Shown: positions 1 through 5,933 of the stretch, in pieces | Numbering within the stretch: the first letter of the stretch is position 1 | Layout: the number at the start of each line of letters is the position of its first letter | Source: Actinoplanes liguriensis | Lineage (GTDB): Bacteria > Actinomycetota > Actinomycetes > Mycobacteriales > Micromonosporaceae | Assembly (NCBI GenBank): GCA_000715855.1 | Contig: KL571228.1 | Location: forward strand, 3,868-9,820 | Direction of reading: 5' to 3' | Length of the DNA: 5,953 nucleotides | Translations under genes and position numbers: made by a program | Notes under the pieces: generated by a model | The model's database searches: none | What the model saw: only the letters and a program-made list of their open reading frames with translations | What the model was told of the DNA's origin: nothing

Positions 1-878
1 GCGTTGTACGCGGCGATCGCCAGCGGCATCGACTTGAACTCCTTCAACAGGCCCTTCAGCATCCTCGCGGCACCGTCCACGGCCTGCGCCGGATCGAACG
101 GGTCGTCCACCCCGAGCCCCCGCGCCGTACCCGGCATGAGCTGCATCATCCCCCGCGCGCCGGCCGGACTGACCGCCTTCGGGTCGTAACCGGACTCCAC
201 CTTCGCGACCGCGGCCAGCAACCTCGGATCGACACCGTGCTTCGCGCCGGCCTTCAGGAACAGATCCGCGTACGGCACCCCGGCCAGCCCGCCACCGGCA
301 GCCGCCCCACGCAGCCCGGCCGGTCGCAACGCCGACATGTCCTGCACCGCGGCGGCCGGCACGTCGTCCAGGATCCGGCGGATGTGCGTCGGCTTCTCGT
401 ACACCGACTGGATCTTCACGTGATCGCCCGGCTTCGGCGCGGCGATCATCTTGTTGTCACCGATGTAGATCGCCACGTGGTCGACCGGCGAGTCGAACGC
501 CAGCACGTCACCCGGCTTGGCGTCGGCCAGGCTCGCCACCGGGCGGCCCGCGGTCGCCTGCTGCCAGGAGTTGCGTGGCAGCTTGACGCCCAGGTCCTCG
601 TACACCTGCTGGACCAGGCCGGAACAGTCCAGCCCCTTGCGCGGATCGGTGCCACCGAAGACGTACGGCGTGCCCAGGTACTTGCGGGCCGCGGCCACCA
701 CATCGCCGCCGCTCGGCCCGGCGGCCGCCCCCGGGGTCCGCCCCGAGCCGGTCGCCTTGGCGAGCGCCGACGCGAACTTGTCACCCGAGCCGTCCGTACC
801 GGCCGGTGGCGGGGTCAGGCCGAGCTGATCCTGCAGCTCGGAGATGCGGGACATCACACCGGTGACACCGAGGCTCAT
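1..878 (-). CDS. NlpC/P60 + SLT dual-domain peptidoglycan hydrolase, flagellar cluster (3' end missing)
   Basis: The gene starts at ATG 878 (MSLGVTGVMSRISELQDQLG) and is open for 292 codons to the left edge, so the C-terminus is cut off. Residues ~58-170 form an NlpC/P60 cysteine peptidase domain: DCSGLV with catalytic Cys85 and DHVAIYIG with His134. Residues ~201-293 form a lytic transglycosylase (SLT/goose-lysozyme-like) domain: AVAKVESGYDPKAVSPAGAR with catalytic Glu228, then MMQLMPGTA and AIAAYNA. The first cuts peptide stems and the second glycan strands. Residues ~23-57 are a Gly/Pro/Ala-rich linker. No N-terminal signal peptide or membrane segment is visible, so export through the flagellar secretion system or by a non-classical route is inferred. 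Its ATG overlaps the fliJ TGA (ATGA), with GGGAG at 885-889 as ribosome binding site. This placement suggests a FlgJ-like role in letting the rod through the wall. Domain calls are secure; the flagellar role is inferred from context. Confidence 0.9.
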   Translation of the reverse strand, partial: MSLGVTGVMSRISELQDQLGLTPPPAGTDGSGDKFASALAKATGSGRTPGAAAGPSGGDVVAAARKYLGTPYVFGGTDPRKGLDCSGLVQQVYEDLGVKLPRNSWQQATAGRPVASLADAKPGDVLAFDSPVDHVAIYIGDNKMIAAPKPGDHVKIQSVYEKPTHIRRILDDVPAAAVQDMSALRPAGLRGAAAGGGLAGVPYADLFLKAGAKHGVDPRLLAAVAKVESGYDPKAVSPAGARGMMQLMPGTARGLGVDDPFDPAQAVDGAARMLKGLLKEFKSMPLAIAAYN

Positions 879-1345
879 GCATCGCTCCCGTTCTGTACAG
901 AACTCGGCGTCTCCACGCCACGGGCGGCATTCCGTGCCTTCGAGGTGACCGCCAACTCGTCGAGGTTGGCCTGGTCGGTGCGCAGATCGTTGGCCTTGAC
1001 CATGGCGGCGTGCCGCTCCGACAGCATCTCCACGGCGCGTCTGCGCTTCGCGGCGTCGGTGAGAGCGGCCATCTTCTCCCGCTCCACCTCCTCGGCGTCG
1101 TTGACCATCCGCTGCGCGCCGAACACGCCCGCCGCCAGCGACTGCCGCGCCACCAGCGCGGCCACCATCGCCCGGGCCGACCCCTCGCTCGGCGCGTCCT
1201 GCCCCACCAGGTCCAGCTGTCGCCGCTTCACCAGGGCCTGCGCTTCCCGGAGCTCCTGCCGCGACTGGATCAGCGCGCCACGAGCGGCGTCCTCCTGCGC
1301 CGAGCGTGCACGCAGCACCGGAGTGAGTCGGAAGATGCGGTTCAC
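875..1345 (-). CDS. fliJ: flagellar export chaperone/stalk protein FliJ
   Basis: This is a 156-residue, highly charged, predicted all-helical coiled-coil protein that starts MNRIFRLTPVLRARSAQED. FliJ proteins are ~145-150 aa and open with a similar F-x-L-x-x-V-L-x-x-R pattern. The C-terminal half (RRRAVEMLSERH, then LDELAV) also fits the family. FliJ is the central stalk of the FliI ATPase ring and contacts the export gate FlhA. Sequence conservation is low, so the call rests on size, the N-terminal pattern, helical character and synteny. The start is GTG at 1345, chosen because a perfect AGGAGG lies 5 nt upstream (1351-1356). The stop overlaps the downstream hydrolase ATG. Unusually, it is separated from fliI by about 1.1 kb and has its own FliA-type promoter at 1387-1412. 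Confidence 0.87.
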   Translation of the reverse strand: MNRIFRLTPVLRARSAQEDAARGALIQSRQELREAQALVKRRQLDLVGQDAPSEGSARAMVAALVARQSLAAGVFGAQRMVNDAEEVEREKMAALTDAAKRRRAVEMLSERHAAMVKANDLRTDQANLDELAVTSKARNAARGVETPSSVQNGSDA

Positions 1346-1350
1346 GTTGG

Positions 1351-1356
1351 CCTCCT
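1351..1356 (-). promoter_or_regulatory. Shine-Dalgarno of fliJ
   Basis: A perfect AGGAGG on the minus strand sits 5 nt upstream of the GTG at 1345. It fixes the start of fliJ at this non-ATG codon and shows that fliJ is translated independently rather than coupled to fliI. Confidence 0.85.
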
Positions 1357-1386
1357 AGCGGGGCGGACGGGCCCTCACATTCCCGC

Positions 1387-1412
1387 TTCGGCCTTTGGCC
1401 AGATCCACTGAG
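1387..1412 (-). promoter_or_regulatory. putative sigma-FliA/WhiG-type promoter of fliJ
   Basis: On the minus strand, CTCA (1412-1409) is followed by 16 nt and then GCCGAA (1392-1387). The -10-like half matches the GCCGATAA core of FliA/WhiG promoters. The CTCA-N15-17-GCCGAA arrangement is what I recall for FliA-dependent promoters of Actinoplanes missouriensis (from memory). Transcription would start near 1380, giving a leader of ~35 nt that carries the AGGAGG before fliJ. Orientation and distance fit, and I noticed no second match in the window. It would let fliJ, the muralidase and genes beyond the left edge be transcribed apart from fliFGHI. No start site has been mapped here. Confidence 0.65.
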
Positions 1413-1520
1413 CCCCTGCACCCAACCCGCAACAACCTGGCACCACGCGACGTCCGCGCTGCTCCCGCTCCACCCCGCGGCGCATGCTTTTCCCGCTTTC
1501 CTCCCGTACGCCCGTCAAAG

Positions 1521-1544
1521 CCCCACCCCCACCCCTCTCCCCCC
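1521..1544 (-). other. G-quadruplex-forming motif on the mRNA-sense strand
   Basis: Read 5'->3' on the minus strand the motif is G6-AGA-G4-T-G5-T-G4: four runs of at least four guanines with loops of 3, 1 and 1 nt. A further GGGG-AAA-GGG lies just upstream (to 1559). This satisfies the stringent intramolecular quadruplex pattern with short loops. It is on the non-template strand for transcription coming from fliI, so it could form in DNA behind polymerase or in the RNA. It lies about 110 bp upstream of the fliJ promoter. Confidence 0.75.
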
Positions 1545-1560
1545 ATCCACCCTTTCCCCG

Positions 1561-1747
1561 CACCCGTCCACCCGTCCCGCGCCTGTCCGCGCCTTCCCGC
1601 GCCCGTCCACCCGTCCCGCGCCCGTCCGTCCCGCGCCTTCCCGCGCCCGACCACCCGTCCCGCGCTGTCCGCGCCTGTCCGCGCCTTCCCGCGCCCCGTC
1701 CACCCCTCCCGCGCCCGTCCACCCCTCCCGCGCCCGTCCGCGCCTCC
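1561..1747. repeat. degenerate C-rich minisatellite
   Basis: The plus strand is built from short modules such as GTCCGCGCC, TTCCCGCGCC and GTCCACCCGTCCCGCGCC. Higher-order units beginning CACCC(G/C)TCCCGCGC start at 1569, 1608, 1652, 1701 and 1720, so unit lengths vary (39, 44, 49 and 19 bp), as in arrays that expand and contract by slippage. Almost all G is on the minus strand apart from CG dinucleotides, giving a strong strand asymmetry. Copy number in a short-read assembly may be unreliable. Confidence 0.8.
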
Positions 1748-1899
1748 ACGCGCGTTCCGCGGATCCCCACGGCGTAGCCGATCAGCTGACCCCAGCCACC
1801 CCACAGCCCACGCCGCCAGCTCACGGCGGTCAGCCGGCGCCCAGCGTCATTACCCGAGCCCACGCCACCCGAGCCGCCCGCCTGCCGCACTCTCAGCCC

Positions 1900-2139
1900 C
1901 GGCTGGCCCTCACGGTCGCTCGTGTGCCCGGTCCCGACCATGAAGGCCAGCTGACCGCGGTCGGCTGGCGCTCAGGGCTGTTCTAGGGCTCGTTTTCGAC
2001 CGTGGTTGCCAGCTCGGCCTGGTCGGCTGGCGCTCACGGTTGTTTTTGGGGCCCGTTTTCGACCGTGGTTGCCAGCTGGGCCCGATCGCCTGGCGGTCAG
2101 GGCTGTTCCGAGGGCCTTGGACAGCCGCCAGCGCCAGCT
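1900..2139. repeat. ~62-bp tandem repeat array, four units, last one degenerate
   Basis: Units begin with CGGCTGGC or a close variant at 1900, 1962, 2024 and 2087, so the period is 62, 62 and 63 bp. The two central units share an identical 24-bp block at 1991-2014 and 2054-2077. The first and fourth units are more diverged, and weaker traces may extend left to about 1831. Unit junctions carry an inverted repeat GCCAGC...GCTGGC. At 1946-1969 this becomes a near-perfect 24-nt palindrome with one T/G mismatch and GACCGCGGTC at its centre. Units abut directly, with no unique spacers. Confidence 0.85.
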
Positions 2140-2152
2140 GTGCGCCAACGCC

Positions 2153-2197
2153 CATGATCAATCTCGAAGCCATGATCGACTTTCGGAATCATGATCA
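2153..2197. repeat. three CATGATC motifs at 18-19 bp spacing
   Basis: CATGATC occurs at 2153-2159, 2171-2177 and 2190-2196, all in the same orientation. The outer two extend to the palindrome TGATCA (2155-2160 and 2192-2197). The intervening segments (aatctcgaagc and gactttcggaat) are AT-richer than the surroundings. The regular spacing could be a set of operator-like sites or an interspersed genomic repeat of this lineage. No protein partner can be named from the sequence. Confidence 0.6.
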
Positions 2198-2458
2198 AAT
2201 CCCCAGAGCAGACCCACCCTTCCAGGGGGAAGCCCCCGATGGGCATTGTGGTCGGGTTTGCCAAGATCGTGTCGGTGGGCTGTGGATGGCCGGGTTCTGT
2301 GGAAAACGTTCGGTGGGCCGTGAAGCGTGGTATGGCGAGGCCGGGAGTGGCGGCACGCAAGAGGGCCGCTGGGCGACGTCGGCCGGCGGGCGGCTTCATG
2401 GCCGTACGCGCAGATCTTGAACCGCAACCGAGCGCATTGCCGCAGCGTGCGGAGGTTT

Positions 2459-3766
2459 TCAGGTGGTGGCGAGGAGTGCGCGCAACGCGGCCCAGGCGCC
2501 GTCGGCGGTGACGCGTTCGTCGAGGTCCTGCCGGAGGAAGGCGCTGATCTGCGGCCAGGCCGCGTTGGCCCGGTCGGCTTCCGGGTTGGTGCCGGGGACG
2601 TAGGCGCCGATCTCGACCAGCTCGCGCACGTCGCGGTGGGCGGCCATCAGGCGGCGGAGCTCGGTGGCGTCCGCGCGCTGCTCCCGGCTCGTGATCTTGT
2701 TGGCTACGCGGGAGATCGAGTCGAGGGCCTGGATGCTGGGGAAGTGTCCGGCGGTGGCGAGTTTGCGGTCCAGGACGATGTGGCCGTCGAGGATGGAGCG
2801 GGCCGCGTCGGCGATCGGCTCGTTGTGGTCGTCGCCTTCGACGAGGACGGTGTAGAGGCCGGTGATGCTGCCGCGGGCGCCCGGCCCGGCGCGTTCCAGC
2901 AGGGAGGCGAGCATCGCGAAGACCGACGGTGGGTATCCGCGGGTGGCGGGCGGCTCGCCGACGGAGAGGCCGACTTCGCGCTGGGCCATCGCGGCGCGTG
3001 TCACGCTGTCCATCATGAGGAGCACGTCGGCGCCTTCGTCGCGGTAGTACTCGGCGATCCGGGTGGCGACCGAGCCGGCCCGGAGCCGGACGAGCGGCGG
3101 CGTGTCCGAGGTCGCGATCACCACCACCGAGCGGGCCAGGCCTTCCTCGCCCAGGTCGTGTTCGATGAATTCGCGGACTTCGCGGCCGCGCTCGCCGACC
3201 AGGGCGACCACGTTCAGCTCGGCCGAGGTGCCGCGGGTGATCATGCTCATCAGGGTGGACTTGCCGACGCCGGAGCCGGCGAAGATGCCGATGCGCTGGC
3301 CCCGGCCGCACGGGACGAGCGTGTCGAGGACGCGTACGCCCAGCGACATCGGCCGGTCGACGAGTTGCCGTTCCATCGCGGAGGGTGGGGCCTGCTCGAT
3401 CCCGACCAGTTCGCCGCGCAGTGGCGGTCCGCCGTCCATCGGGCGGCCGAGCCCGTCGAGGATGCGTCCGCGCAGGTCCGGGCCGACCGAGATGCGCAGT
3501 GGCCCGCCGGTGCTTATCGCCGGGGTGCCCACGCCCATCCCGGCGATCGGGCCCAGGGGCAGGCAGTTGAGCTGTTGTCCGTCCAGTGCCGCGACTTCGG
3601 CGAGCACCGCGTCCCGACCGGAGCCGATCTGCAGGAGTTCGCCGACGCGTGCCTCCAGGCCGCTGACCGTGACTCGCAGGCCGACCGCGCCGGTGACCCG
3701 GCCGGAGACGGTGGGGCGGGCCGCGGCGACCGCGGCCCGCATGCGGTGCTGGAAGACGTCGGTCAT
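2459..3766 (-). CDS. fliI: flagellar type III export ATPase FliI
   Basis: This is a complete 435-residue protein, the usual length for FliI (~435-460). It is the F1-beta-like hexameric ATPase that helps unload and energise export of flagellar subunits on the cytoplasmic side of the basal body. Visible motifs: a beta-barrel N-domain (~1-95), LRGRILDGLGRPMD (98-111), Walker A AGSGVGKST (163-171), GERGREV with the catalytic Glu192, Walker B VLLMMDSVTR with Asp253, and the type III ATPase signature around GEPPATRGYPPSVF (270-283). HFPSIQALDSISR (341-353) follows and is also family-typical. The ATG at 3766 overlaps the fliH stop as ATGA. No strong Shine-Dalgarno is seen, so translation is probably coupled to fliH. 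FliI and FliH normally form a complex and FliJ is the stalk, yet fliJ here is 1.1 kb away. Confidence 0.97.
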   Translation of the reverse strand: MTDVFQHRMRAAVAAARPTVSGRVTGAVGLRVTVSGLEARVGELLQIGSGRDAVLAEVAALDGQQLNCLPLGPIAGMGVGTPAISTGGPLRISVGPDLRGRILDGLGRPMDGGPPLRGELVGIEQAPPSAMERQLVDRPMSLGVRVLDTLVPCGRGQRIGIFAGSGVGKSTLMSMITRGTSAELNVVALVGERGREVREFIEHDLGEEGLARSVVVIATSDTPPLVRLRAGSVATRIAEYYRDEGADVLLMMDSVTRAAMAQREVGLSVGEPPATRGYPPSVFAMLASLLERAGPGARGSITGLYTVLVEGDDHNEPIADAARSILDGHIVLDRKLATAGHFPSIQALDSISRVANKITSREQRADATELRRLMAAHRDVRELVEIGAYVPGTNPEADRANAAWPQISAFLRQDLDERVTADGAWAALRALLATT

Positions 3767-4431
3767 ATCCGCAGTGCCTCGCGGGCCCGGGCGATTGCCG
3801 CCTCGATGGTCGCGTCGACGGTCGCGGTGCCGGTCTCGGCGATCGCGTCGCCGGCGCGCAGGGTGGGGTCGGCGCGCAGGTTGATCTCGCGGCCCTGGTA
3901 GTCGAAGACCCCGTCGGCGTCGCCGACCAGGTTCGCGTAGTCGTCGGGGTGCAATCGGACCACGACCTTGCCGTGTTCGGGTGCGGCGGTCATCGCCCGG
4001 CGCAGCGCGTCCTGCCCGCGCTCCGGGTCGTCGCGCAGGTTGCGGCCGACGATCCCTTCGGCCAGTTCGAACGCGCTGGCCAGTACGAGTTCCTGCAGTT
4101 CGGTGAAGGTGGGCATGAGCTGGTTCTCCAGCTCGGTGACGGCTCGGCCGAGCGCGTTGACGGCGTGCGCCAGGGCTGCCGACCGGCGCTGTTCGTGGTG
4201 TTCCTCGGCGGCATGTGCGCGGGCGGCGGCCTCTTCGGCGGCGGCGATGGCGTCGCGTTTGCCCTGGGCCCAGCCTTCGGCGTATCCGGTGGTCCGGGCT
4301 GCCTGTCGTTCGTCCTCCAGCACTTTCGGGTCGTTCGGCTCGGGCAGGCGCAGGTCGGTGGCGAACTGGGCGGCGGCCACGTTCTGGGCGAGCACCCCGC
4401 GCAGCACCGGCCGGTCAGGCGATGAGCTCAT
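3763..4431 (-). CDS. fliH: flagellar assembly protein FliH (ATPase regulator/stator)
   Basis: From ATG 4431 the product has 222 residues, within the usual FliH range. FliH dimers bind and regulate FliI and dock it at the C-ring, like the peripheral stalk of an F-type ATPase. Features: a variable N-terminus (1-45), then GYAEGWAQG (49-57) with overlapping GxxxG repeats typical of FliH. A charged, Ala-rich helix runs to ~100. The conserved FliI-binding domain includes LMPTFTELQELVLASAFELA (105-124), VVVRLHPDDY (156-165) and RADPTLRAGDAIAETG (186-201), then VDATIEAAIAR. A GTG at 4446 would add five residues, but it has no recognisable ribosome site, so ATG 4431 is preferred. The start lies inside the last codons of fliG (17-nt overlap) and the stop overlaps fliI, indicating tight coupling. 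Confidence 0.93.
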   Translation of the reverse strand: MSSSPDRPVLRGVLAQNVAAAQFATDLRLPEPNDPKVLEDERQAARTTGYAEGWAQGKRDAIAAAEEAAARAHAAEEHHEQRRSAALAHAVNALGRAVTELENQLMPTFTELQELVLASAFELAEGIVGRNLRDDPERGQDALRRAMTAAPEHGKVVVRLHPDDYANLVGDADGVFDYQGREINLRADPTLRAGDAIAETGTATVDATIEAAIARAREALRI

Positions 4432-5440
4432 CGGCCTCGCCACCACGCTGGATCTCGATCTGGCCGGAGTCCTCCAGGGTGCGGATGACCCCGACGATCT
4501 TGGCTTGCGACTCCTCGACCATCTTGACCTTGACCGGGCCGAGCAGGTCCATCTCTTCGAGCAGGTTCTCGCGTCCGCGCTCGGACAGGTTCTTGGTGAC
4601 CTTGTCCCGCACGCCCTCCGGGACGCCCTTGAGGGCGGTGGCCAGGTCGGCCGGCTCCACCTGGCGAAGGATCAGCTGAACCGCCCGGTCCTCCAGGTTG
4701 ATGATGTCCTCGAACATGAACATCCGCCGCCGGATCTCCTCGGCCAGCTCCGGGCTTCGTGCGTCCAGGGCTTCCAGGATGAGCCGCTCGGTGGTCCGGT
4801 CGGCGCGGTTGATGATCTCGACCAGTGGCTGCAGGCCGCCGACCGTGGAGAGTTCGTCCGGCTGGAGCACGCTGGACAGTTTGCGCTGCAGTGCGCTCTC
4901 CACCTGCCGGATGATGTCTGGCGAGGTGCGGTCCATGATCGCGATCCGGTGTGCGACCTCGGTCTGCACCTCGAGCGGCAGGCCGGCCAGGATCGACGAC
5001 GCCAGGCCGGCCGGGATGTGCGCGAGTACCAGCGCGATCGTCTGCGGGTGTTCGTACTGCACGTAGGAGAGGAGTTGCCGCGGGTCCGCGTTGCTCAGGA
5101 AGTTGAACGGGATGTCGTTCATCGACGCTTCGAGCCGGTCCAGGATCAGCGCGGCCCGTTCCTTGCCGAGCGAGGCCTCCAGCAGCTCACGGGCGTAGTC
5201 CATGCCGCCGGACCCGGCGAACCGGGTGGTCGCCATGGCATAGAACTCGTCCATCACGTCGTCGACCTGGACGGGGTCGAGTTTGCCCAGCCGCGCTACC
5301 TCCGCGGACAGCGCCTCGACCTCCTTCTCCGACATGTTCGCCAGCACCTGCGCGGATTGTTCCCGGCCGAACTGGATCAGCATGATCGCGGCCTTGCGGA
5401 CGCCCGTCATGGAGAGCGTGGTGAGCGCGGGTGTGGTCAA
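4415..5440 (-). CDS. fliG: flagellar motor switch protein FliG
   Basis: This is a complete 341-residue protein, typical for FliG (~330-345). It is the rotor component that links the FliF MS ring to the FliM/FliN C-ring and receives torque from the stator. The N-terminal FliF-binding domain includes MTGVRKAAIMLIQFG (11-25). The middle domain carries the EHPQ motif (130-133, in YEHPQTIALVLAHI), and a Gly-Gly pair occurs at 201-202. The C-terminal torque domain contains MFMFEDIINLEDR (240-252). Charged positions matching the E. coli torque helix are kept in sign: Lys271, Arg288, Glu295, Glu296 and Lys304 (alignment by eye). The start is TTG at 5440, supported by GAGGAG 6 nt upstream. An internal ATG at 5410 lacks a ribosome site and would trim the N-domain. 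The gene lies 39 nt after fliF and overlaps fliH. Confidence 0.97.
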   Translation of the reverse strand: MTTPALTTLSMTGVRKAAIMLIQFGREQSAQVLANMSEKEVEALSAEVARLGKLDPVQVDDVMDEFYAMATTRFAGSGGMDYARELLEASLGKERAALILDRLEASMNDIPFNFLSNADPRQLLSYVQYEHPQTIALVLAHIPAGLASSILAGLPLEVQTEVAHRIAIMDRTSPDIIRQVESALQRKLSSVLQPDELSTVGGLQPLVEIINRADRTTERLILEALDARSPELAEEIRRRMFMFEDIINLEDRAVQLILRQVEPADLATALKGVPEGVRDKVTKNLSERGRENLLEEMDLLGPVKVKMVEESQAKIVGVIRTLEDSGQIEIQRGGEADELIA

Positions 5441-5446
5441 CGCCTA

Positions 5447-5452
5447 CTCCTC
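5447..5452 (-). promoter_or_regulatory. Shine-Dalgarno of fliG deciding a TTG start
   Basis: GAGGAG on the minus strand lies 6 nt upstream of the TTG at 5440, within the 39-nt fliF-fliG spacer. It supports TTG as the start over the internal ATG at 5410, which has no such site. Confidence 0.75.
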
Positions 5453-5479
5453 GAACCGTCTTCCGTGCCTGTGTGGGGG

Positions 5480-5933
5480 TCAGTGGTGTGTCGCGTCGGC
5501 GGACATCCAGCCGCGCAGCAGGGTGGCCATCTCGTCCGGCTTCTCCTTGACCATGTCCTCGATCTCGCGGTGCCGTTCCTCGCGAGCCTCGTCGTGCTCC
5601 TCCACAGCGACCCCGCTGCCCTCGAGCATCGCCGCGGCGTGCATGGCCTGGGTCGCCTCCAGCTCGGCCTGGCGCTGCGCGTCCAGCGCGGCCTGCATCT
5701 CCTCCAGGTGCGCCTTTTCCTCGGCGGTGAGTTGCTGGCGCCGCTTGGCACGACGGCTGGCCCGCCAGGCCAGGAAGATCAGCGCCAGTACGACGAATGC
5801 CAGCGCCCCGGTCTTGATCAGGGTGAGCTGTTTGCTCTGCTTCTCGGCGGCGGCCGCGGCGGCCAGTTCGTTCTTCGCTGCCTGCTGGGCCGAGGTGTCG
5901 AACGGCATGGCGCTGACCGCGATGGTGTCACCG
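5480..5933 (-). CDS. fliF: flagellar MS-ring protein FliF, C-terminal fragment
   Basis: Only the last ~150 residues of a protein that is normally ~530-560 aa are present. The fragment opens GDTIAVSAMPFDTSAQQAAK, the end of the periplasmic ring-building part. The second membrane helix follows (GALAFVVLALIFLAW), flanked by a basic stop-transfer RASRRAKRR. A Glu/Gln/Ala-rich cytoplasmic helix comes next. The final segment REIEDMVKEKPDEMATLLRGW is the FliG-binding tail, ending SADATHH and a TGA at 5480. FliF forms the MS ring in the membrane and houses the export gate; fliG directly downstream is its partner. The apparent in-frame start ATG at 5950 is inside adapter sequence, so the true start is off the window. 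Truncation is due to the contig end, not gene decay. Confidence 0.93.

Larger units (their letters stand above)
1346..2458. other. 1.1-kb fliI-fliJ intergenic region, repeat-rich, no credible gene
   Basis: I find no convincing gene here. Open frames on both strands exist only because the GC content removes stops. They translate to low-complexity Arg/Gly or Pro/Arg/Ser strings or to the DNA repeats themselves, without family motifs. The stretch contains, in the direction of transcription, a featureless segment (2458-2198), three CATGATC motifs, a 62-bp tandem array, a C-rich/G-rich minisatellite, a G-quadruplex motif and a FliA-type promoter. In most bacteria fliI and fliJ are adjacent or overlapping, so a gap of this size is unusual. 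No transposase, integrase or tRNA is present. I see no strong Rho-independent terminator after fliI. Confidence 0.75.

Noticed and set aside
237..1358. Plus-strand open frame of 373 codons
   Set aside because: Antisense shadow of the muralidase and fliJ; Arg/His-rich with no recognisable motif.
1375..1941. Minus-strand frames of 149-188 codons in the gap
   Set aside because: Gly/Arg low-complexity translation of the minisatellite and G-rich tract, no ribosome site, and two overlapping frames equally open, which fits GC content rather than coding.
1900..2139. CRISPR array
   Set aside because: Units are contiguous 62-bp copies without unique spacers, and no cas genes are present.
1910..2173. 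Minus-strand 87-aa frame with repeated PSWQPRSKT peptide
   Set aside because: The peptide repeat is simply the 62-bp DNA repeat translated. A +1 insertion in one unit and divergence without preserved reading frame argue against selection on protein.
2225..2237. GGGGG-AAG-CCCCC hairpin as a terminator for fliI
   Set aside because: The stem is only 5 bp and no U-rich tract follows on the minus strand; it is also over 200 bp past the fliI stop. The 5-bp stem at 2440-2452 is similarly weak.
2281..2306. Two DnaA-box-like sequences (TGTGGATGG and TGTGGAAAA)
   Set aside because: They have two and one mismatches to the usual 9-mer, only two copies, and no origin context; expected by chance.
2158..2427. 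Minus-strand 89-aa frame after fliI
   Set aside because: No Shine-Dalgarno and no family resemblance, and the 3' part overlaps the CATGATC motifs; not supportable as a gene from sequence alone.
2327..3901. Plus-strand open frame of 524 codons
   Set aside because: It lies opposite fliI and fliH, whose motifs are unmistakable. Its translation is an Asp/Arg/Gly/Ala-rich composition with no domain, typical of antisense frames in GC-rich DNA.
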